From an uncultured Roseiflexus sp. (lineage in GTDB: Bacteria; Chloroflexota; Chloroflexia; Chloroflexales; Roseiflexaceae): a stretch of DNA of 32,688 nucleotides. Numbering within the stretch: the stretch's first letter is position 1; each line of letters begins with the position of its first letter. Shown here in pieces: positions 1 through 8,200 of the stretch. A model generated the notes under the pieces. It made no database searches. It was not told the DNA's origin and saw only the letters and a program-made list of their open reading frames with translations. Location: contig CALGYB010000045.1 in NCBI GenBank assembly GCA_937935075.1, positions 1 to 32,688 of the forward strand, given 5' to 3'. Both the position numbers and the translations under genes were made by a program.

Positions 1-13
1 GTAAGGGCACACA

Positions 14-814
14 ATGATAACACCTGATTTGGAACACGATAACCCGAACGCCATCGAAGCGCGTAATATGAGTGTCTACTACGGCTCGTTTCGCGCGGTG
101 AAGGATGTCAGTCTGGCGATCGAGAAGAACCGAATCACGGCGCTTATCGGGCCTTCTGGCTGCGGCAAGAGCACCGTGTTGCGCTCGTTCAATCGCATGA
201 ATGATCTGGTGCCGTCGGCGCGGGTTGAGGGCCAGGTTCTCTTCCACGGTGAGAATATCTACGCGCCGGGGGTTGATCCGGTGAATGTCCGCCGCCGGAT
301 CGGTATGGTGTTCCAGAAGCCCAATCCCTTTCCCAAGAGCATCTACGAGAACGTGGCCTACGGTCCGCGTATCAATGGCTGGAAGCTGTCCAAGCGCCAG
401 ATGGACGAACTGGTGGAGCGTTCGCTGCGCGGCGCAGCATTGTGGGAAGAGGTGAAGGACAAGATCAACCAGAATGGTCTGTCGCTTTCCGGCGGTCAGC
501 AGCAGCGTCTCTGCATCGCTCGCGCGCTCGCCGTCGAACCAGAGGTGATTCTGATGGACGAGCCGTGCTCGGCGCTCGACCCGATTTCGACCCTCAAGAT
601 TGAAGAGTTGATGCTCGAATTGCGGCGCAACTACACGATCATCATCGTGACTCACAACATGCAGCAGGCGAGCCGTGTGTCGGACTATACCGCCTTCTTC
701 CTGATGGACTCCGACCGCGCCGGTCAGCTGGTCGAATATGGTCCGACTGAGCAAATCTTCACCTCACCACACGACAAACGCACCGAAGATTACATCAGCG
801 GACGCTTCGGGTAA
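14..814 (+). CDS. pstB: Phosphate ABC transporter ATP-binding protein PstB (copy 1, next to phoU)
   Basis: This is the cytoplasmic ATPase that powers high-affinity phosphate import by PstSCAB. Walker A (GPSGCGKST) lies near residue 46, the ABC signature (LSGGQQQR) near 158 and Walker B (VILMDEP) near 178, followed by the switch His in VTHNMQQ. The length of 266 residues is normal for PstB. The ATG at 14 follows a weak AGGG, and only 13 bases of upstream sequence are visible, so the promoter and any earlier operon members are outside the window. phoU starts 4 bases after its stop, so the two are co-transcribed. The protein resembles the two other PstB proteins at 4282-5975 and is the only one paired with phoU. 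Family assignment is very secure; which PstCA it serves is unknown. Confidence 0.96.
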   Translation: MITPDLEHDNPNAIEARNMSVYYGSFRAVKDVSLAIEKNRITALIGPSGCGKSTVLRSFNRMNDLVPSARVEGQVLFHGENIYAPGVDPVNVRRRIGMVFQKPNPFPKSIYENVAYGPRINGWKLSKRQMDELVERSLRGAALWEEVKDKINQNGLSLSGGQQQRLCIARALAVEPEVILMDEPCSALDPISTLKIEELMLELRRNYTIIIVTHNMQQASRVSDYTAFFLMDSDRAGQLVEYGPTEQIFTSPHDKRTEDYISGRFG

Positions 815-817
815 GCA

Positions 818-1480
818 ATGGGCGCACTGCACAGCATGGCGCGCGACCACGAATATTTGCGCCATACCCTCGATGCAATGGCGCATCGGGTGCAAAGCGC
901 ATTGCATGATAGTCTTCAGGCGCTGCGGCGCTCCGACACTATTGGCGCCGATCAGATTATCCACGACGACCCCGACATCAATGCGCTGCAGCAGGATATC
1001 GAAGACCTCGTCGCGCGCTTCATCACTCAGTGGCAACCGGTCCTGCGCGACCTGCGGCGCGTTCTGGCGATATTCGCCGTCTCCGGCGAACTCGAGCGCA
1101 TCGGCGACTATGCCAAACAGGTGGCGGCGCACGTGCATCGCGCCAGAAGTGAACAGCATCCCCTGATGATGACGGCGGATCTGCTGGAGTTAGGCGCAGC
1201 GACTGAGCGCATTCTTTCCGCGAGTCTTACCGCATTTCTCGCCGAAGATGCCGCAGCGGCGCGAGCGATCGCCACGCTCGATGACCAAATCGATGCGCGC
1301 CGGCATGAGATCATTGCCGCCACTCGTCAGGCAGCGCTGAATGATGCTTCCCTCTTCGATGCAGCCGTCGCCTCTATCGAAATCGCCCGCGCCCTCGAAC
1401 GGGTCGCCGACCGCGCGACGAATATCGCCGAGCGGGCGATTTACCTCGCCACGGCAACGCACGAGTTGCTGAACGAATAG
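818..1480 (+). CDS. phoU: Phosphate signalling / transport regulator PhoU
   Basis: PhoU links the Pst transporter to the PhoR/PhoB-type two-component system and restrains phosphate uptake when phosphate is plentiful. The 220-residue protein shows the expected duplicated three-helix bundle. Each half carries the metal-binding E/D-rich motif: ELERIGDYAKQVA near residue 91 and ALERVADRATNIAERA near 192. The ATG lies 4 bases after the pstB stop, which indicates translational coupling. No phoR or phoB gene is present in the window. No terminator with a T run was found directly downstream; the first short hairpin is about 270 bases later, at 1749-1763. Confidence 0.95.
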   Translation: MGALHSMARDHEYLRHTLDAMAHRVQSALHDSLQALRRSDTIGADQIIHDDPDINALQQDIEDLVARFITQWQPVLRDLRRVLAIFAVSGELERIGDYAKQVAAHVHRARSEQHPLMMTADLLELGAATERILSASLTAFLAEDAAAARAIATLDDQIDARRHEIIAATRQAALNDASLFDAAVASIEIARALERVADRATNIAERAIYLATATHELLNE

Positions 1481-1934
<454 letters not shown>

Positions 1935-2552
1935 TTACTTCACTCGCCTTGCCGAGGATATCTGTGTCGGATCAACAGGCGTGAGCGGCGTCAACGACAA
2001 CACCTGCACGGTGAAGCGGCGTCGCGCCGGTTGACATACGGGCAGGTTGCGTTCCTCCCAGAGATATTCCCAGAAATCGCGCGCCGTGGGATGGAAGCGC
2101 ACCTCCGAGCGCGCCAGAATGGTGGCGGGGAACCCGTACTCGGCATCATACTCGATGCGGCGCAGGGTGAACACGCGGTGGCACGGGCAGTCGTGCGGCG
2201 ACGGCGTACAGCGTGATGCCGGAATATTCTCGATATCACGGGCGAGCGCAAACAACTCATCCACGGTCATTGGTTCGACCCACAGCGTATCGCAGGTATT
2301 CTCAATCACGCGGCGCACCCATACGCCACGAACCTCGAGGCGCTGGACGCACACATTCCCCAGCGCCTCAATCCGCACCACAAGGTAATACGAGTCGAGC
2401 GCCTGCGCATTCCAACGCGCGCGCGCTTCCACCCACTGCGAGCCGCGCGGTCGATCGACCGACGCCAGCCCCATCAACTGGAGACTCAGTACGCACGCCA
2501 GTACGACGCACAGCGCCATGCTTATTCGGGTGAGACGGGCAAGAGAACGCAT
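1935..2552 (-). CDS. Small membrane-anchored or secreted protein, DUF6174-like
   Basis: This protein of about 205 residues has no known function. The N terminus has Arg residues followed by a hydrophobic stretch (MALCVVLACVLSLQLMGLA), a signal peptide or anchor. The exported part resembles the DUF6174 pattern: a W/Y-rich start (RWNAQALDSYYLVVRI), a strand like LEVRGVWV, a segment like MTVDELFALARDIE, and a final IEYDAEYGFPATIL. It has several Cys residues (CTPSPHDCPC), suggesting disulfides outside the cytoplasm. The ATG at 2552 is chosen; a GTG at 2561 that shares one base with the upstream stop is an alternative three codons earlier. Neither has a good Shine-Dalgarno sequence, so translation is probably coupled to the acyl-CoA dehydrogenase gene. 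The family call is from memory of the pattern only. Confidence 0.7.
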   Translation of the reverse strand: MRSLARLTRISMALCVVLACVLSLQLMGLASVDRPRGSQWVEARARWNAQALDSYYLVVRIEALGNVCVQRLEVRGVWVRRVIENTCDTLWVEPMTVDELFALARDIENIPASRCTPSPHDCPCHRVFTLRRIEYDAEYGFPATILARSEVRFHPTARDFWEYLWEERNLPVCQPARRRFTVQVLSLTPLTPVDPTQISSARRVK

Positions 2553-2560
2553 ATGCCGCA

Positions 2561-3700
2561 CTATCGCGCAATCTCACGCGCAATGACCAGGCGCTGGATT
2601 TCGCTGGTGCCTTCGTAAATCTCGGTAATTTTGGCATCGCGGAAGTAGCGCTCAACCGGATACTCCTTCGAGTAGCCGTTGGAGCCAAACACCTGCACCG
2701 CTTTGGTCGCCGTCCACATGGCAGTTTCGGCAGCGTACAGTTTCGCCATCGACGCCGCGCTGACAAAATCGAGGTGGTGATCCTTGCGCCAAGCGGCTTC
2801 ATAGGTCAGCAGGCGCGCCGCCTTGATGCGAGTCGCCATATCCGCCAGGGTAAACCCGATCGCCTGATTTTCGATGATCGGCTTGCCGAACTGTTCGCGG
2901 ATTTTGGCGTATTCGAGCGCCGCTTCATACGCCCCTTGCGCAATGCCGACCGCCTGCGCCGCAATGCCGATCCGTCCGGCGTTCAGAATCGTCATGGCAA
3001 TTTTGAACCCCTGACCTTCTTCGCCGAGTCGTCGCCACACAGGCAGGCGATAATTGTCATATGCCATCTGACACGAGTGCGCGCTGCGGATGCCCAGTTT
3101 GTGCTCGACCTTGACGATGCTGCACCCTGGATCGCGCGGATCGACCAGGAATGCCGTGATGCCGCGATGCCCCCTCGCCGGATCGGTCATCGCCATCAGA
3201 ATGATCACGTCGGCATAATCGCCATTCGTCACCCAGTTTTTGATGCCATTGATGACATAATAGTCGCCATCGCGCACCGCCGTCGTTTTCTGCGCCGCAG
3301 CATCCGAACCCGCCCCTGGCTCAGAAAGCGAAAACGCGCCGAGCATGCGCCCTTCGGCGAGCGGCGTCAGCAATTCGCGCTTCTGTTCTTCCGTACCAAA
3401 TGTTTCGATGCCATAACACACAAGTGAGTTGTTGACCGATGCAATCACGCCAAGCGAGGCGTCCACCCGCGACAGTTCTTCGATCACAATCGCATACGAA
3501 ATATAATCAAGCCCGGCGCCGCCATACTGTTCGCTGACCGCCACGCCCATCAAGCCGAGTTGCCCCATTTTCTTGACCAGCTCAACCGGAAACTCCATCG
3601 CCTCGTCGCGCGCCGCTGCCGTGGGGCGCACCTCCTGCTCAGCAAATGCGCGCACCGTCTGGCGCAACATCTCATGCTGCTCACTGAGCGCGAAATCCAT
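2561..3700 (-). CDS. Acyl-CoA dehydrogenase (short-chain / butyryl-CoA type)
   Basis: This FAD-dependent enzyme oxidises acyl-CoA to trans-2-enoyl-CoA and passes electrons to an electron-transfer flavoprotein. The 379-residue protein has the full fold. The FAD/substrate motif [12 protein letters not shown] lies in the middle domain. A conserved C-terminal segment ([20 protein letters not shown]) includes the Glu of YEGTSE, the catalytic base position in short- and branched-chain members. The start at 3700 is set by a strong AAAGGAGG (about 3708-3715); a longer frame to 3745 would bury this site. Exact chain-length specificity cannot be read from sequence. The DUF6174-like gene follows directly and may be co-transcribed. 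Confidence 0.93.
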   Translation of the reverse strand: MDFALSEQHEMLRQTVRAFAEQEVRPTAAARDEAMEFPVELVKKMGQLGLMGVAVSEQYGGAGLDYISYAIVIEELSRVDASLGVIASVNNSLVCYGIETFGTEEQKRELLTPLAEGRMLGAFSLSEPGAGSDAAAQKTTAVRDGDYYVINGIKNWVTNGDYADVIILMAMTDPARGHRGITAFLVDPRDPGCSIVKVEHKLGIRSAHSCQMAYDNYRLPVWRRLGEEGQGFKIAMTILNAGRIGIAAQAVGIAQGAYEAALEYAKIREQFGKPIIENQAIGFTLADMATRIKAARLLTYEAAWRKDHHLDFVSAASMAKLYAAETAMWTATKAVQVFGSNGYSKEYPVERYFRDAKITEIYEGTSEIQRLVIAREIAR

Positions 3701-3808
3701 ACCCGTGCCTCCTTTGTGTGACGTACCGCGTCGTGTATTCATCATACCACATCGCGCACACCAGTTTGAATTTGTACAAAATATACAATAAAGATGGGGG
3801 TTTTCTTG

Positions 3809-3837
3809 TTGAAAATAACCATACCGTATGCTATACT
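3809..3837 (+). promoter_or_regulatory. Strong sigma-70-type promoter for the ScdA_N-like gene
   Basis: A -35 box TTGAAA (3809-3814) is followed by a 17-base AT-rich spacer and a -10 box TATACT (3832-3837). It sits in a clearly AT-rich patch in otherwise GC-rich DNA and points at the small gene at 3935. Transcription would begin near 3843, giving a leader of about 90 nt. Confidence 0.75.
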
Positions 3838-3842
3838 CAAAA

Positions 3843-3934
3843 CAACGAAACCGCAGCGATGCGGAAGACGATCAGGAGCGGCGACGCAGGCGACGCCCTC
3901 CGAGTAATGGGGTAAAGCAAGCGAGGAGGATGCC
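3843..3934 (+). promoter_or_regulatory. Structured 5' leader of the ScdA_N-like gene
   Basis: The leader can form two hairpins. The first is CCGCA-GCGA-TGCGG with a GNRA tetraloop (about 3850-3863). The second is GGAG-c-GGCG paired with CGCC-CTCC (about 3874-3901). They are followed by a G-rich single strand (GTAATGGGGTAAAGC) and the ribosome binding site GAGGAGG. The compact two-helix design with a GNRA loop recalls small cis-regulatory RNAs, but no known riboswitch consensus was matched. Confidence 0.4.
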
Positions 3935-4177
3935 ATGAACAAGAACTACGAAGAGCAGACGGTCAAAGAAGTTGCCGAGCGGGTACCCGAGGCGCGCCAT
4001 GTTCTGCGCTCATACCACATCAGCGCATCGAACGCGATGCCGCTGGATATTGCTGCAGCGGAAGCATCCGTCACGCCAGACGAACTGCTGGCGGTGGTCG
4101 AATACAAGGCGCGCCGCCGGGCGCGGCAGGCGCCAGCGATCCGCGAGTACGCGCTGGAAGAGGAACTGGTGGCCTGA
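3935..4177 (+). CDS. Small ScdA_N / DUF542-like domain protein without the Cys motif
   Basis: This 80-residue cytoplasmic protein is preceded by a strong GAGGAGG ribosome binding site. Its core (TVKEVAERVPEARHVLRSYHISASNAMPLDIAAAEASVTPDELLAV) follows the layout of the N-terminal domain of ScdA/RIC iron-sulfur repair proteins: T-V-x-E-[IV], a P near the end of helix 1, a [VL]-x-x-x-x-I turn, then an L-x-x-A-A helix. The position where that family carries a CC motif reads SASNAM here. The likely metal- or redox-active cysteines are therefore absent and repair chemistry is doubtful. The Arg-rich tail (KARRRARQ) could contact nucleic acid or acidic partners. The gene stands alone between its own promoter and a strong terminator. 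Its function is unknown. Confidence 0.72.
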   Translation: MNKNYEEQTVKEVAERVPEARHVLRSYHISASNAMPLDIAAAEASVTPDELLAVVEYKARRRARQAPAIREYALEEELVA

Positions 4178-4196
4178 TAGGATTGGACATGATCGG

Positions 4197-4234
4197 AACA
4201 ACGCCGCACTTTTCAGTGCGGCGTTGTTTGTTTT
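4197..4234. terminator. Bidirectional intrinsic terminator
   Basis: A perfect 14-bp stem (AACAACGCCGCACT at 4197-4210 with AGTGCGGCGTTGTT at 4215-4228, loop TTTC) is followed by TGTTTT on the plus strand. On the minus strand the sequence entering the stem gives AAAACAAACAACG, while leaving it reads GTTGTTCC. It lies between the convergent ScdA_N-like gene and the end of the pst operon and probably serves both. Confidence 0.9.
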
Positions 4235-4281
4235 ACAGATTCGTTCCGTTGCACGCAACGGAACTGCTGCACGTTCAATCC

Positions 4282-5175
4282 TTATCCGAATCGCCCTGTC
4301 ACATAATCTTTGGTGCGCTGATCTTTTGGATTGGTAAAAAGTTCAGCGGTTGGACTGAACTCAATCAGTTCGCCCGCACGCGTTGCACTATCCATAAGCA
4401 TGAAGGCGGTCATATCCGAAACACGCATGGCCTGCTGCATATTGTGCGTCACGATGACAATCGTAAAGTTAGCGCGCAGCTTGTGAATGAGGTCTTCGAT
4501 CTTCATGGTCGCAATCGGATCGAGCGCCGAGCACGGTTCGTCCATCAGCACCACTTCCGGATCCACCGCAATGGCGCGCGCAATGCAGAGGCGCTGCTGC
4601 TGCCCGCCGGAGAGCGCTGTACCAGACGCCTTATGCAAACGATCCTTCACTTCGTCCCACAGTGCAGCTCGATTGAGCGCCAGTTCGACTTTCTCGTCGA
4701 TTACGCGCCGGTCGCGCACGCCCTGCACGCGCAAGCCATAGGCAACATTCTCGTAGATCGATTTGACAAACGGATTGGGACGCTGAAAGACCATGCCGAC
4801 CCGTCGGCGCAGCTTGACCGGATCAATCTCGCCGTAGATATTGGCGCCGCCGAGCAACAACTGTCCTTCGCCACGTGCGCCAGGCGTGCGATCATGCATC
4901 CGGTTGATCGCCCGAAGAAACGTTGATTTTCCGCATCCCGACGGACCGATGATCGCAGTCACGCGGTTTTGCGGAATGCGAATATTGATATTCCTGAGCG
5001 CCTGAAACGTCCCATAGTAGAAGTTGAAACCAATCGCCTCAATTTTCGCTTCAGTTGCCGTCTGCGCTACGCGCTCCCCAGCAGGTGAAACTGTTTCGGC
5101 GAATCCGTTCAACAATCGTGATGATCCCTGGGTTGTTTCTTCCATGCGCTCCTCTACAGATGTAGATACGATCAT
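4282..5175 (-). CDS. pstB: Phosphate ABC transporter ATP-binding protein PstB (copy 2, operon-distal)
   Basis: This is an ATPase subunit for phosphate import. Motifs present are GPSGCGKST (Walker A), LSGGQQQR (signature), VVLMDEP (Walker B) and VTHNMQQ (switch). At 297 residues it is longer than usual because of about 37 extra N-terminal residues ([19 protein letters not shown]...) ahead of the ABC core. Its ATG overlaps the stop of the preceding pstB as ATGA. An internal ATG at residue 11 has a closer AGAGGAG and could be the true start, which would remove ten of the extra residues. It is the last gene of pstS-pstC-pstA-pstB-pstB and ends near the terminator at 4197-4234. Confidence 0.94.
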   Translation of the reverse strand: MIVSTSVEERMEETTQGSSRLLNGFAETVSPAGERVAQTATEAKIEAIGFNFYYGTFQALRNINIRIPQNRVTAIIGPSGCGKSTFLRAINRMHDRTPGARGEGQLLLGGANIYGEIDPVKLRRRVGMVFQRPNPFVKSIYENVAYGLRVQGVRDRRVIDEKVELALNRAALWDEVKDRLHKASGTALSGGQQQRLCIARAIAVDPEVVLMDEPCSALDPIATMKIEDLIHKLRANFTIVIVTHNMQQAMRVSDMTAFMLMDSATRAGELIEFSPTAELFTNPKDQRTKDYVTGRFG

Positions 5176-5975
5176 CCCACTTGCCCGCTGATATAATCCT
5201 CGGTGCGCGGATCGTCGGGTTGGGCAAAGATCTTTGCTGTTGGATTATACTCCACCAGTACGCCGGTTGGTGCGCCATCATCGGTATCGACCATAAAGAC
5301 AGCGGTATTATCGGAAATACGTGCCGCCTGCTGCATGTTGTGCGTTACGATCACGATCGTGTACTGTTTGCGCAGATCGAGGAGCAATTCTTCAATCTTC
5401 AACATCGAAATGGGATCGAGCGCTGAGCAAGGCTCATCGAACAGAATAACCTCCGGCTCTACCGCAATTGTGCGTGCGATGCTCAAACGCTGCTGTTGCC
5501 CGCCGGAAAGCGCCGTACCCGCCTGGTTCAACTTATCCTTCACTTCGTCCCATAAGACCGCTGCACGCAGACTGGCCTCGACGCGCTCCTCCAGCACCCG
5601 TTTATTATTGATGCCTGCCAGCCGCAAACCGATAGCGACATTCTCGAAAATCGAACGGGTGCGCAGCGCAATCGGCTGCTGGAACACCATGCCGATTTTT
5701 CGCCTAACCAGCATCGGATCGACGTCGGAAGCATAGATGTTTTCACCATTAAGCAGCACCTGACCCTCGACGCGCGCCCCGAGAATCGTTTCGTGCATAC
5801 GATTGATGCAACGCAGCACCGTGCTCTTTCCGCACCCGGATGGTCCAATAATCGCTGTGATCTTGTTCGGGGCGATCGTCATGTTGACGGACCGGACAGC
5901 CAGCCGCTTTCCATAATAGGGCTTAAGATTGCGGATCTCAACTGTCGCCCCGGTCGACAGTGAAGTTATTGTCAT
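5172..5975 (-). CDS. pstB: Phosphate ABC transporter ATP-binding protein PstB (copy 3, operon-proximal)
   Basis: This 267-residue ATPase subunit directly follows pstA with a gap of 39 bases. It has GPSGCGKST (Walker A), LSGGQQQR (signature), VILFDEP (Walker B) and VTHNMQQ (switch). One unusual feature is a Phe for Met in the Walker B tail compared with the two paralogues, together with extra residues in the C-terminal part ([15 protein letters not shown]). The start ATG at 5975 has AGGAGA about 13 bases upstream. The stop overlaps the next pstB as ATGA, so the two ATPases are translationally coupled and could form a mixed dimer. That last point is inference. Confidence 0.94.
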   Translation of the reverse strand: MTITSLSTGATVEIRNLKPYYGKRLAVRSVNMTIAPNKITAIIGPSGCGKSTVLRCINRMHETILGARVEGQVLLNGENIYASDVDPMLVRRKIGMVFQQPIALRTRSIFENVAIGLRLAGINNKRVLEERVEASLRAAVLWDEVKDKLNQAGTALSGGQQQRLSIARTIAVEPEVILFDEPCSALDPISMLKIEELLLDLRKQYTIVIVTHNMQQAARISDNTAVFMVDTDDGAPTGVLVEYNPTAKIFAQPDDPRTEDYISGQVG

Positions 5976-6014
5976 AGAAACCGAGGTCTCCTATACGTTT
6001 ATAGTCGGGGTGGT

Positions 6015-7043
6015 TCAATGCGTTCGCAACCGATTCCGGGTAGCAATGCGCACCAGGATATTGACGAGCAACACCAGCATCATCAGCACGAACGCGCTGC
6101 CCCAGGCGAGCGTATTTTCGCTGGGAAACGGCGACTCGGTGTACCGATAGGTGACGAGTGGCAATGCAGCGATTGGCTGCAGCAGACCGGTCACCAGAAC
6201 ATTGCTGCCCAGCACTGTCAGGATCAGGGGCGCGGTTTCGCCCGCACCGCGGGCGAAAGCGAGCATAACGCCGGTGACGATGCCGGAGAGCGCCGTTGGA
6301 ATAACAACCGTGAATGTCGAGTACCAGGTTGTCGCGCCCATCGCCAGCGCTGCTTCGCGGGTCGCCTCCGGCACGAGTTTCAGCACTTCCTCCGTTGTGC
6401 GCGTAATGGTCGGCACCATCAGGAAGGTGAGAGCAATAGCGCCGGCGATGCCGCTAAAACCGTATGGTTGACCGGTGTTGGGGTTAGTAGCATTCACAAC
6501 CAGGATATACGCAGTAACGCCGACGATAATGGATGGCGCTCCGGAGAGCACATCACAGGCAAAGCGCACAACTATCGCAACAGAATTGTCGGGAAACTCC
6601 GACAGAAACACGCCCGCAAGAATCCCGATTGGCATAGCAATAAGGACTGCCAGCGATGTGACCAGCAGAGTTCCAACAATTGCGTGGAAGACGCCGCCGC
6701 GCGCCGGCGCTTCCAGAATATTGGCGCCCTTCTCATCGCCAGCTTCAGCGCCGATCAGAGCTTCGGGATCGAGGTTGGCAAAAGGATCATTGGGGTCAAA
6801 CGGGGCATCGCCTGTTGGCGCAGCGCCGATCATGTCCATCGTCGTCACTGTCATGGGCGGCTGATAGACATCGGTGAAAAACTCCCAGTTTAACGCGCTG
6901 CCGCCAACAACGACTACATACCCGACAATCAAAACCAATGGCACGATGGCGCATGCTGTGGCAAACAGCACAAGTCCGCGCATGATCGCATCTGTCACTT
7001 TACGGCGCTGGTAGTTTGGCATTTGGCTCGATTTCAGGCTCAT
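6015..7043 (-). CDS. pstA: Phosphate ABC transporter permease PstA
   Basis: This is one of the two membrane subunits of the phosphate importer. The first transmembrane helix lies near residues 22-45. A block of five more follows from about 118, including the conserved cytoplasmic EAA-type loop (EATREAALAMGATTWYSTFTVVIPTALSGIVTGVMLAFARGAGETAPL). At 342 residues it is longer than a typical PstA of under 300. The excess is an acidic, Pro/Asp-rich extracytoplasmic segment at about residues 62-112 (from QPPMTVTT through FDPNDPFANLDPEAL to APARGG), inserted between helix 1 and the conserved GG-x-xx-AI-x-GT entry to the permease core. The ATG overlaps the pstC stop (ATGA). Confidence 0.94.
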   Translation of the reverse strand: MSLKSSQMPNYQRRKVTDAIMRGLVLFATACAIVPLVLIVGYVVVVGGSALNWEFFTDVYQPPMTVTTMDMIGAAPTGDAPFDPNDPFANLDPEALIGAEAGDEKGANILEAPARGGVFHAIVGTLLVTSLAVLIAMPIGILAGVFLSEFPDNSVAIVVRFACDVLSGAPSIIVGVTAYILVVNATNPNTGQPYGFSGIAGAIALTFLMVPTITRTTEEVLKLVPEATREAALAMGATTWYSTFTVVIPTALSGIVTGVMLAFARGAGETAPLILTVLGSNVLVTGLLQPIAALPLVTYRYTESPFPSENTLAWGSAFVLMMLVLLVNILVRIATRNRLRTH

Positions 7044-8041
7044 GCGCGCACACTCCCCACTGGACCACGATTGACAAACCAGATCAGCAAACGAGCGATC
7101 AGATTCAACAGGAGCGTAATCACGAAGAGTGTCAGAGCAATCAGCACCAGAGCACTTTCGTGCAGCAAACTCTGTGCATTGATCAGTTCACTGGCAATGA
7201 GCGCCGCCGCTGTTGTGGCCGGTTCGAGCAGCGACCCAGGCACCTGCGGCCGGTTGCCGACCAGCATCGTGGCCGCCATGGTTTCGCCGAGAGCGCGCCC
7301 CAGTCCCAGCATCACGCCGCCGACAATGCCAGCTCGCGCGTAGGGGACGACCGCCAGCCAGATCACTTCCCATTTCGTGGCGCCAAGCGCCAGCAGCACC
7401 TCACGCTGCGTGTTGGGAACCAGGGTCAGCACGTCGCGCGTAATCGCTGCAATGGTCGGCAGAATCATAATCGCCAGAATGATGCCGGCGATGAGCAAGC
7501 CGCGACCGGCAGCGACCTGACTACTCGAAAGCCAGGGGATGATCTCTCGCATGCTTTCTGAGAGGGGCATTGCGACATGTTGCGTAAAGAACGGCGCAAA
7601 AACCATCACGCCCCACACGCCGTAGATGACGCTTGGAATTGCCGCCAGTAATTCGACCATGAACGACAGCGGGGTACGCAGTGATAGCGGGCAGAGTTCA
7701 GCCAGGAAAATGCCGATGCCAACCGCAATGGGAGCGGCGAGGATCAACGCAATGAGTGAGGAGATCAGCGTTCCGACAATTGCCGGTACAGCGCCGAAAC
7801 TCTCAGGTGAAACCTCAGTTTCAACAGGATTCCATTCAGATGAGGCAAAAAATCCAATGCCAAACCTTTCTCGCGCAAGCGCCGAGTCATTCCATGTCAC
7901 CCACCCAATGGCGACCACGAGCGCAATAACCGCCAGAGCGAAAAAGAGCGTGACCGCCCAGAAAATGCTATCGCCGTGCTGTGTGCGCTGCGCGAGTCGT
8001 TCTCGGAAATTGGTTGTCGTTTGCGCTTTCGCTCCTGCCAT
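7040..8041 (-). CDS. pstC: Phosphate ABC transporter permease PstC
   Basis: This is the partner membrane subunit of PstA. It has an N-terminal transmembrane helix (IFWAVTLFFALAVIALVVAIGWVTW), the conserved entry motif GAVPAIVGTLISSLIALILAAPIAVGIGIFLAE, and the EAA loop (TQREVLLALGATKWEVIWLAVVPYARAGIVGGVMLGLGRALGETMAA). The start ATG at 8041 gives 333 residues and has AAGGAGAG about 10 bases upstream. A TTG at 8065 would add eight residues but would place that site inside the gene. A perfect hairpin at 8104-8132 separates it from pstS. Confidence 0.94.
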   Translation of the reverse strand: MAGAKAQTTTNFRERLAQRTQHGDSIFWAVTLFFALAVIALVVAIGWVTWNDSALARERFGIGFFASSEWNPVETEVSPESFGAVPAIVGTLISSLIALILAAPIAVGIGIFLAELCPLSLRTPLSFMVELLAAIPSVIYGVWGVMVFAPFFTQHVAMPLSESMREIIPWLSSSQVAAGRGLLIAGIILAIMILPTIAAITRDVLTLVPNTQREVLLALGATKWEVIWLAVVPYARAGIVGGVMLGLGRALGETMAATMLVGNRPQVPGSLLEPATTAAALIASELINAQSLLHESALVLIALTLFVITLLLNLIARLLIWFVNRGPVGSVRA

Positions 8042-8103
8042 AAGGCTTCTTCTCTCCTTGCCCAAAAATATCCGTAAGGTGTGATTGGCGCTATTGAAGG
8101 CTT

Positions 8104-8132
8104 CTCCCCTCGCTTCGTCGAAGCGAGGGGAG
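8104..8132 (-). other. Perfect hairpin between pstS and pstC
   Basis: CTCCCCTCGCTTCG (8104-8117) and CGAAGCGAGGGGAG (8119-8132) form a 14-bp stem around one base. On the minus strand the sequence after it is AAGCC, not a T run. It is therefore more likely an mRNA-stabilising or partial attenuation hairpin that lets pstS be expressed above pstCAB, a common design in binding-protein transporter operons. Confidence 0.65.
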
Positions 8133-8200
8133 CAAAGAAGACCTGCTTTGATCGTCAGTTCATGTCAGTACGGATCGGCGCAACCAGCGCCAGACCTCAT

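Noticed and set aside
3843-3934. Possible GEMM (c-di-GMP) riboswitch, because of the GNRA hairpin and the later GTAATGGGGTAA
   Set aside because: The conserved GCAAA and GACGCAAAGCC segments of that class are missing; kept only as an unassigned structured leader.
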